Assembly (NCBI GenBank): GCA_937864225.1
Contig: CALMJK010000003.1
Coordinates: 186,001 to 250,000, forward strand
DNA: 64,000 bases
Source: an uncultured bacterium
GTDB taxonomy: Bacteria > Krumholzibacteriota > Krumholzibacteriia > LZORAL124-64-63
Direction of reading: 5' to 3'
The notes under the pieces were generated by a model, which was given only the letters and a program-made list of their open reading frames with translations, ran no database searches and was not told where the DNA came from. A program made the translations under genes and the position numbers. Shown here one piece after another: positions 58,468 through 64,000 of the stretch. The first letter of the stretch is position 1. Every line of letters begins with the position of its first letter.

Positions 58468-59496
58468 GTGGGCGCCCTGATGAGCGAGTTGGACGCGGCG
58501 CGTGGCTGGCCGGCTCGCTGGCGGGAGCGCGCGCGCTTGGCGCCGTGCCGGGTGGCGCTGCCGGAGTGCGAGGATCCTCGCGTCCTGACGGCGGCCGCCG
58601 GGTTGAGCGCGGCCGGTCTGGCACGTCCCGTGCTGATCGGCCGGCGTCCCGTGGCGGGCGAGGGAGAGGAGACGCGCCGCTGGCTGGGCGCTGACTGCTG
58701 GCACGATCCGGCGGACGCAGCTTGGCGGGCCCGCGCCGAGGCGTGGCTGCTGGCGCGGCGGCGTCCACGCGGATTGACGCCCGGCCGGGCGAGCGTGCTC
58801 GCGCGCGAGCCGCTGTGGCAGGCCGCCGTGCTGGCCGCGCTGGGAGAGGCGGACGGGCTCGTGGCGGGCGCGTCCGCGACCACGGCGGGGGTGCTGAAGG
58901 CGGCGCTGGCTGCCATCGGGCCCCGGGCCGACGCGGGCACGGTGTGCGGCGTCTTCGTGATGCTGCCGCCCGACGCCCGACGCTCGCCGCTGATCTTCGC
59001 CGACTGCGGCGTCGTTCCGCAGCCGGACGAGACGCAACTGGTGCGGATCGGCGAGGCGGCCGGCGAGGTCTGGCGCGTCCTGATGGGAGGGGAGCCGGCC
59101 GTGGCCTATCTCTCCTACTCGACGCGCGGGTCGGCGGATCACCCGGCGACGGCGGCGCCCGCGCGGGCCGCCGCCCGGCTGGCGGCGGCCCGACCGGCTT
59201 GGCGAGTGGCTGGCGAGCTTCAGGCCGACGCGGCGCTCGCGCCCGAGGTGGCGCGCGCCAAGGGCGTCGATTGGCGGGGGCGGGCGGGCGCCGACGTGCT
59301 CGTGTTTCCGGACCTGGCAAGCGGGAACATCGGCTACAAGCTCGTGGAGCGCCTGGGCGGCTGGCGCGCGATCGGCCCGCTGCTGCGCGGCCTGCGGCGG
59401 CCGGCGTCCGACTTGAGCCGGGGCTGCTCGACGCTGGACATCGTGGACGCGGTCGTGGTCACGGGACTGCTGGCGGCCGCGGACGCGCGGGAGTGA
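58468..59496 (+). CDS. pta: phosphate acetyltransferase
   Basis: Interconverts acetyl-CoA and acetyl phosphate; about 342 residues, the compact form made only of the PTA_PTB domain. Recognisable segments are VALPECEDPRVLTAAAGL at the N-terminus, DGLVAGASATTAGVLKAAL, FADCGVVPQPDETQLV, LSYSTRGSADHP, GELQADAALAPEVARAKG and FPDLASGNIGYKLVERLGG. The start is uncertain: TTG 58462 (overlapping the coaD stop), GTG 58468 and ATG 58480 are all in frame, with a GAGGGAGAG element at about 58448. Acetate kinase (ackA), its usual partner, is not in this window. Confidence 0.88.
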   Translation: MGALMSELDAARGWPARWRERARLAPCRVALPECEDPRVLTAAAGLSAAGLARPVLIGRRPVAGEGEETRRWLGADCWHDPADAAWRARAEAWLLARRRPRGLTPGRASVLAREPLWQAAVLAALGEADGLVAGASATTAGVLKAALAAIGPRADAGTVCGVFVMLPPDARRSPLIFADCGVVPQPDETQLVRIGEAAGEVWRVLMGGEPAVAYLSYSTRGSADHPATAAPARAAARLAAARPAWRVAGELQADAALAPEVARAKGVDWRGRAGADVLVFPDLASGNIGYKLVERLGGWRAIGPLLRGLRRPASDLSRGCSTLDIVDAVVVTGLLAAADARE

Positions 59497-59500
59497 CGCC

Positions 59501-60517
59501 GTGTTCGTCGACGTCGCGGAAATCGAAATCGAGGCCGGCGCTGGCGGAGCGGGCTGCGTCTCGTTCCGGCGGGAAAAGTACGTCCCGCGGGGCGGACCGG
59601 ACGGCGGCAACGGCGGCGACGGCGGCTCGGTCTGGGTCGTGGCATCCGCGGAGCGTTCGACGCTGCTCGATTTTCGCTATCGGCGGCGCTATCGCGGACC
59701 CGCGGGCGACGCCGGCGCGGGCGGCCAGAAGACCGGCTCCGCCGGCGCCGACCTGGAGATTCCGGTGCCTTGCGGCACGGTCGTCTTCGACGCCGACCAG
59801 GACACGGTGCTGGGAGAGGTGCTCGCCGCGGGCGATCGCCTGTGCGTGGCGCGGGGCGGCCGCGGCGGTCGGGGCAATCGCGAATTCCGCTCGGCGACCC
59901 GTCAGGCTCCGGATCGGGCGCAGCCCGGGCGGCCGGGCGAGCGGCGCCGCATCCGCCTCGAGTTGAAGTTGATCGCGGACGTGGGCCTCATCGGCCTGCC
60001 CAACGCCGGCAAGTCGACCCTGCTGGCGCGACTGACGGCGGCGCGACCCAAGGTTGCCGATTATCCCTTCACGACCCTGGTGCCGAACTTGGGCATCCTC
60101 GACCTGGGTGACTACGCGAGCTGCACGCTGGCCGACATTCCCGGCCTCATCGAGGGCGCCAGCGAAGGGCGGGGACTGGGGCTCGAGTTTCTGCGACACG
60201 TGGAACGCACACGCGCGCTCATCTACCTGGTGGACGGCGGCGCGGGCTCCATCGCGGAGACGCTCGCGACGCTCCGCGCCGAGCTCGTCAACTACGGCCG
60301 GCGCCTGCCCGAATTGCCCTTCGCGGTCGTCGTGAGCAAACGCGATCTGTTGGCCGCCGACGACGTGGCGGCCGCCCTGGCGGAGGCCGGCGCCTGGTCA
60401 CTGGCGCACGGCGGCGGTCCCGCGCTGGCCATTTCCGCCGTCACCGGCGAGGGAGTGCCCGAACTCGTGCACGTCATCCGCCGTCTTCATTTGACGACCC
60501 TCCCGGCGAGCGGCTGA
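59501..60517 (+). CDS. obgE: Obg-family GTPase
   Basis: Essential ribosome-associated GTPase, 338 residues. The N-terminal glycine-rich Obg domain is clear (EAGAGGAGCVSFRREKYVP, GGPDGGNGGDGGSVW). The G domain has G1 GLPNAGKST, the switch region YPFTTLVPNLG, G3 DIPGLIEGASEGRGLGLEFL and G4 VVSKRDLL. The C-terminal OCT domain found in some Obg proteins is missing, which is common. The GTG start at 59501 lies four bases after the pta stop. Obg helps 50S subunit maturation and links growth with nucleotide state. Confidence 0.95.
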   Translation: MFVDVAEIEIEAGAGGAGCVSFRREKYVPRGGPDGGNGGDGGSVWVVASAERSTLLDFRYRRRYRGPAGDAGAGGQKTGSAGADLEIPVPCGTVVFDADQDTVLGEVLAAGDRLCVARGGRGGRGNREFRSATRQAPDRAQPGRPGERRRIRLELKLIADVGLIGLPNAGKSTLLARLTAARPKVADYPFTTLVPNLGILDLGDYASCTLADIPGLIEGASEGRGLGLEFLRHVERTRALIYLVDGGAGSIAETLATLRAELVNYGRRLPELPFAVVVSKRDLLAADDVAAALAEAGAWSLAHGGGPALAISAVTGEGVPELVHVIRRLHLTTLPASG

Positions 60518-60557
60518 CCGCCGCTTTCCCACGATCTCCTCCCGGAAAGGGCAGCGC

Positions 60558-61484
60558 ATGCCTGCGCGAGCCGGGGATGGTGTCGAGCAGAGTTGCTGGA
60601 GTCTTGTTCCGGGCGACCCCGATTGGCCTCCTCTGTGGCGCGAGATGCCTCTGCCGCCGGCGGCCGTGCATGGCCGAGGCCGGCGGGCGTGCCTGACGCG
60701 TCCGGCGCTGGCCATCGTCGGCACGCGCGGCGCGACCGCGAGAGGATTGGCGGTGGCGCGCGGTCTGGCGGCCGATCTGGCGCGCGCAGGGTGGATCATC
60801 GTCAGCGGTCTGGCGCGCGGCATCGACACCGCGGCGCACGAGGGCGCGCTCGACGCCGGGGCCGAGACCATCGCGGTCATGGGCACGGGACTCGATCGTA
60901 CCTATCCACCGGGCAATCGACGGCTGCGAGCGCGCATCGAGGCCCAAGGCTGTGTCGTGTCGGAGTACGCGTGGGGGACGAGTCCTGAAGAGGCCAATTT
61001 CGCGCACCGCAATCGCCTCGTGGCAGGCCTGGCCAGCGGGGTGCTTGTCGTCGAGGCGCCCCTGGGCAGCGGCGCCCTGCTGACGGCGCAGATCGGCCTG
61101 GAACTGGACCGCGAGGTCATGGCCGTGCCTGGCCCGATCGACCTGAGACAGGCGCGGGGCTGCCACCGGCTGCTCAAGGCCGGCGCCACGCTCGTCGAGG
61201 GCGTCGCGGACGTGCACGGAGCGCTGGTGCCGCCCCTGATCGCGCGCGCCGACGCGGCGGCTGTCAGCGGGACGCGCGCGGCGGCGCCAGTAGCGGCGGC
61301 CGGTGGGCCCGCGCGTTGGCTCTGGGATCGGATCGATCTCGAGGGGGTGGCGCTGGACGAGTTGCGGGCGCAATGGCGCGCAGACGCCGGCGCCTTTGCC
61401 GAGGCTCTCCTCGCGCTGGAAATGGCGCGGTTGATCCGCCGGTTGCCCGGAGGCCGCGTCGCTCGTAAGATCTGGATCCCGTGA
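60558..61484 (+). CDS. dprA: DNA-processing protein, Rossmann fold
   Basis: Binds incoming single-stranded DNA and loads RecA during natural transformation. It is 308 residues. The Rossmann-type DprA core runs from LAIVGTRGATARGLAVARGL through IVSGLARGIDTAAHEGAL, AVMGTGLDRTYPPGNRRL, FAHRNRLVAGLASGVLVVEA and AVPGPIDL. A C-terminal winged-helix-like part (DRIDLEGVALDELRAQW) ends the protein. The N-terminal SAM-like domain is short. With the ComEA-like gene and type IV pili in the same window, competence is a reasonable inference. The stop overlaps the next start as GTGA. Confidence 0.92.
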   Translation: MPARAGDGVEQSCWSLVPGDPDWPPLWREMPLPPAAVHGRGRRACLTRPALAIVGTRGATARGLAVARGLAADLARAGWIIVSGLARGIDTAAHEGALDAGAETIAVMGTGLDRTYPPGNRRLRARIEAQGCVVSEYAWGTSPEEANFAHRNRLVAGLASGVLVVEAPLGSGALLTAQIGLELDREVMAVPGPIDLRQARGCHRLLKAGATLVEGVADVHGALVPPLIARADAAAVSGTRAAAPVAAAGGPARWLWDRIDLEGVALDELRAQWRADAGAFAEALLALEMARLIRRLPGGRVARKIWIP

Positions 61485-62461
61485 AAGCGGCGGGTCTGCC
61501 CCGCGGCCGTCCCGCCCGGCGGCTAGCTTGGGAGGCTCGCGTGCGCAGGCTCGGCAAGCGGGCGCGCTGGCGGTTGGAGTACGCCGCGCTGTACCTGCTC
61601 TTTCTCGTTTCGCGCGCGCTGCCCCGGCGCTGGCTCATCGCGCTGGGACGGGGCGCGGGGCGCTTGGCCTACCACGTGCTCGGCATTCGCCGGGGCGTGA
61701 CCCTGGCCAATCTGGAGGCGGCGCTCGGCCAGGAGCGCACGCCGCGCCAGCTGCGCCGGCTCGCGGCTCGCGTCTACAGCAACCTGGGCGCGACGCTGAT
61801 GGAGTTCGCCAAGCTCTACGACAGCCGCCCCGAACAGATCCGCGCCCTGGTCGAGCTGGAGGGCCGCCAGCACCTGGAGGCGTGTCGGGCCAAGGGCGTC
61901 GGCGCCATCCTCACGACCGGCCATTTCGGCAATTGGGAACTGCTGGGCGCCTCACTGACGGCGTACGGCTACAACACCGCCTACCTCGTCAAGGACCAGT
62001 CCAACCCCTGGGCCCACCGGCTGCAAAACGAGATCCGGCGGCGGGCGGGGATCGGGGTGATTCGCCAAGGAGCGGCCGCGCGCGGCGTTCTGTACGCGCT
62101 GCGGCGGGGGGAGTTCGTGGGCATCCTGGGCGACCAGGACGCCGGCAGCGGCGGCGTGTTCCTGCCCTTCCTGGGGCGTCCGGCATCGGTCGCGCGCGGC
62201 GTCGCCTATTTCGCCTGGCGCGCCGGCTGTCCGATCGTGTTCGCCAGCATCCTGCGCGCGGCGGACGGCCGCCACCGCGCCCTGTTCACCGCCCCGATCG
62301 AGGCCGACCCGCAGTGGGACGAGGCGACCGCCGTCCGCGAGCTCAGTCGGGCGCACACGGAGCGTCTCGACGCCCTGGTGCGCGCCCACCCTGAGCACTA
62401 CTTCTGGGTTCACCGGCGCTGGAAGACACGTGGCCCGTCCGCGGAAGTCGCGGCCCGTTGA
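61481..62461 (+). CDS. LpxL/HtrB-type lysophospholipid or lipid A acyltransferase
   Basis: A 326-residue membrane-bound acyltransferase. An N-terminal hydrophobic segment (YAALYLLFLVSRALP) is followed by GVTLANLEAALG, an LpxL-type block. The catalytic HX4E-type motif is TTGHFGNWELLG near residue 147. Further family motifs are YLVKDQSNPWAHRLQNEIRR, GEFVGILGDQDAG and HYFWVHRRWKTR at the C-terminus. The usual role is adding a secondary acyl chain to lipid A at the inner membrane, which supports a lipopolysaccharide-bearing outer membrane. The acyl donor and substrate cannot be told. The GTG start overlaps dprA by four bases. Confidence 0.85.
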   Translation: MKAAGLPRGRPARRLAWEARVRRLGKRARWRLEYAALYLLFLVSRALPRRWLIALGRGAGRLAYHVLGIRRGVTLANLEAALGQERTPRQLRRLAARVYSNLGATLMEFAKLYDSRPEQIRALVELEGRQHLEACRAKGVGAILTTGHFGNWELLGASLTAYGYNTAYLVKDQSNPWAHRLQNEIRRRAGIGVIRQGAAARGVLYALRRGEFVGILGDQDAGSGGVFLPFLGRPASVARGVAYFAWRAGCPIVFASILRAADGRHRALFTAPIEADPQWDEATAVRELSRAHTERLDALVRAHPEHYFWVHRRWKTRGPSAEVAAR

Positions 62462-62503
62462 CGGCGAAGCGCGAGGCCGGCGCGCGCGGGGCGGCGCGCC
62501 CCT

Positions 62504-62800
62504 TCACTCTCCCGTCTGGAAGCCGATGTTGCCGGGCTCGGTGCCCGGCAGCCGGATCTCCCCGTGCGTGTTTTCGAACCGCTCGAGATTGGCGCCGAGC
62601 GTACGGTGCAGGGCCTTGGCGTTCTGGGGCGTCATGACGATGCGGGCGAAGACGCGGCTCTTGGGCAGGCCCGGCATCAGGCGCGCGAAGTCGAGGATGA
62701 ACTCGGACGGGCTGTGCGTGATGAAGGCCAGATTGCTGTAGATCCCCTCGGCCTCCTTCTCGCCGAGGTCGACCTGGATGCGCGTCGGTTGCTTGTCCAC
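62504..62800 (-). CDS. DUF3467 family protein
   Basis: A small, soluble protein of 98 residues on the - strand. It matches the DUF3467 pattern: IQVDLGEKEAEGIYSNLAF, ITHSPSEFILDFARLMPGLP, SRVFARIVMTPQNAKALHRT. The GTG start at 62800 is chosen because AAAGGAGAC lies five bases upstream and the family begins right there; a longer frame reaching 62881 codes for an Arg-rich stretch that looks spurious. Function is unknown. It converges with the acyltransferase gene; a GC-rich inverted repeat without a T-run lies between them. Confidence 0.85.
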   Translation of the reverse strand: MDKQPTRIQVDLGEKEAEGIYSNLAFITHSPSEFILDFARLMPGLPKSRVFARIVMTPQNAKALHRTLGANLERFENTHGEIRLPGTEPGNIGFQTGE

Positions 62801-62958
62801 GTGAAGTCTCCTTTGCTTCTGCGGTGCGGCTGTGCGCAGCCGATTGGGGCGACCACGATCGCGACGGCGCACGGGCCTCACAATTTATGTCCCCGGCGGC
62901 GGGCCGCGCCAGGCGCAAACGCCCGGGCCCAACCGGCGGACCGCGGCGGGCCGTTCGG

Positions 62959-62987
62959 TTGACACTCCACGGCACGGATGGTAGCTT
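62959..62987 (+). promoter_or_regulatory. possible sigma-70 promoter of rfaE1
   Basis: A perfect TTGACA at 62959-62964 is followed after 17 bases by TAGCTT at 62982-62987, about 50 bases before the rfaE1 start. The -10 box matches only three of six positions. Confidence 0.4.
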
Positions 62988-63036
62988 GCGCGGGCCCTCG
63001 CGTCCCACCACGGCGGGGGCTGGGGAGAGCACGGGC

Positions 63037-64000
63037 GTGCGCCATCTTGAACTGTTGAAACGCTTCGATGGTTTGCGCTTGGCCGTGATCGGCGACGTCA
63101 TGCTGGATCGCTTCCTCTGGGGGCGCTGCGACCGGATCAGCCCGGAAGCGCCGGTGCCCATCGTCCGCCTCGAGCGCGAAACGGTGAAGTTGGGCGGGGC
63201 CGCCAACGTGGCGAACAACATCCGCGCGTTGGGGGCCGCGGTGAGCCTGTTCGGCGTGGTGGGGGAGGACGAGACCGCGGGCACGCTCAAGACCCTGCTG
63301 GCGGAACGGGGCATCGACGTCGCGGGTCTGCTGCCGCTGGCGGGACGCCCCACGACGCTCAAGACGCGGATCGTCGCCCACCATCAGCAGGTCGTGCGCA
63401 CCGACGTGGAGAGCGATGAAAAGCTGCCGGACGCCGAGCTGGACCGTCTCATCGCGCAGTTGCGGGCCGCGGGTCCGTACGACGGTCTGGTTCTGAGCGA
63501 CTATGGAAAGGGCGTGCTCGCGCCGCAGTCTCTGCCCCGCGTCATCGCCTGGGGCCGAGCGGCCGGCACGGTCGTCACGGTCGACCCCAAGAACGGCGAC
63601 TTCAGCCAGTATCACGGCGTGACGTCGCTCACGCCGAACCAGAAGGAGGCCGGGCTGGCCTGTTCAACCGTGATCGGCGATCCCGAAACGCTCGACCGGG
63701 TCGGGCGTCTGCTCACGGAGCGCACGGGGGCTGAGGCCGTGCTCGTCACGCGCGGTGAGCATGGGATGGCGCTCTACGAGCGCGACGGGACGGTTCACCA
63801 CCTGCCGACCGAGGCCACGGAGGTCTACGATGTCACCGGGGCCGGCGACACGGTGATCGCCGCGTACACGATCGCTCTGGCGGCGGGCGCGACGTTCCTG
63901 GAGGCGGCGAATCTCGCCAACCATGCCGCCGGCTTGGCCGTGCGCGAGCTCGGCACGGCCGCCATCACGGCGGCGCAGATCGCGGAGGCCATGAGTTCGT
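63037..64000 (+). CDS. rfaE1: D-glycero-beta-D-manno-heptose-7-phosphate kinase, 3' end outside window
   Basis: PfkB-family kinase that phosphorylates heptose 7-phosphate at O-1 in ADP-heptose synthesis for the lipopolysaccharide core. The visible 321 residues include VIGDVMLDRFLWGRCDRISP and PEAPVPIV near the N-terminus, LGGAANVANNIRALGA, the VVRTDVES segment, LSDYGKGVL, VDPKNGDFSQY, LTPNQKEAGLA, and the PfkB signature DVTGAGDTVIAAYT with the catalytic Asp. The GTG start at 63037 follows GGGGAGAG. The gene is open at the right edge. Whether a nucleotidyltransferase domain (as in HldE) follows cannot be seen; a separate HldA form is equally possible. Confidence 0.92.
   Translation, partial: MRHLELLKRFDGLRLAVIGDVMLDRFLWGRCDRISPEAPVPIVRLERETVKLGGAANVANNIRALGAAVSLFGVVGEDETAGTLKTLLAERGIDVAGLLPLAGRPTTLKTRIVAHHQQVVRTDVESDEKLPDAELDRLIAQLRAAGPYDGLVLSDYGKGVLAPQSLPRVIAWGRAAGTVVTVDPKNGDFSQYHGVTSLTPNQKEAGLACSTVIGDPETLDRVGRLLTERTGAEAVLVTRGEHGMALYERDGTVHHLPTEATEVYDVTGAGDTVIAAYTIALAAGATFLEAANLANHAAGLAVRELGTAAITAAQIAEAMSS

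Noticed and set aside
59501-60517. Obg protein as a truncated gene, because the C-terminal OCT domain is absent.
   Set aside because: Many bacterial Obg proteins lack this domain; the G domain is complete and the stop is followed by a normal intergenic gap.
62479-62500. Inverted repeat GGCGCGC / GCGCGCC between the acyltransferase gene and DUF3467 as a two-way terminator.
   Set aside because: Only seven bases of alternating GC, an eight-base loop and no T-run on either strand; such repeats are expected often at this GC content.

Overview
This 64 kb window is a gene-dense piece of a very GC-rich chromosome (roughly 70% GC by eye, nearly all third codon positions G or C). The cell is Gram-negative: it encodes a secretin, Omp85-type and other beta-barrel proteins, an LpxL-type acyltransferase and a heptose-7-phosphate kinase. 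A gingipain-type PorU-like sortase, a PorV-like barrel and exported proteins with FlgD/type IX-like C-terminal domains, together with a Myxococcus-like type IV pilus cluster, suggest a deep lineage of the FCB superphylum such as Krumholzibacteriota, Eisenbacteria or relatives. That assignment is inference from gene content only. Almost every gene lies on the + strand; only the SurA/PpiD-like isomerase and a DUF3467 gene lie on the - strand. I saw no tRNA, rRNA, insertion sequence, CRISPR array or prophage, and no gene-free stretch above 300 bases.

Layout. 1-9066: an unrecognised partial gene, a SurA/PpiD-like chaperone (-), an M23 endopeptidase-like protein, dnaE and accA. 9080-26798: an envelope and secretion block with a small Trm112-family protein, a PorU-like C25 protease fused behind an inner-membrane domain, PorV, an M6 metalloprotease carrying a type IX-like C-terminal domain, two tandem DUF5683-like membrane proteins, an NHL-repeat lipoprotein, a 1170-residue outer-membrane protein and an Omp85/TamA-like barrel. 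26848-34556: ligA, a DinG-type helicase, hutH and hutI, packed with overlapping stops and starts. 34745-39530: a TPR protein, a protein joining an ECF S-component-like membrane domain to an outer-membrane barrel, and a ComEA-like DNA-binding protein.

39558-56841: a complete type IV pilus locus in the order pilB-pilT-pilC-pilS-pilR-pilA-pilA2-ABC ATPase-ABC permease-TPR-pilD-pilM-N-O-P-Q, close to the order known from Myxococcus xanthus. Four sequences matching the sigma-54 -24/-12 consensus sit upstream of pilB, pilA, the ABC/pilD operon and pilMNOPQ. The locus encodes its own sigma-54 activator (PilR) and sensor (PilS), and ends in a strong intrinsic terminator. This is the best evidence in the window for a coordinated regulon. 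56879-64000: housekeeping genes aroK, rsmD, coaD, pta, obgE, dprA, an lpxL-like gene, DUF3467 (-) and the first part of rfaE1/hldA, which runs off the end.

The least ordinary features are the sigma-54 array with a PilR whose GAFTGA loop reads GAFTSA, two in-frame fusions of inner-membrane domains to exported or outer-membrane proteins, a PorU-PorV type IX-like pair outside an obvious Bacteroidota context, a 17-codon island of A/T-ending codons inside the Omp85 gene, and a hairpin that holds the start codon of the TPR gene.
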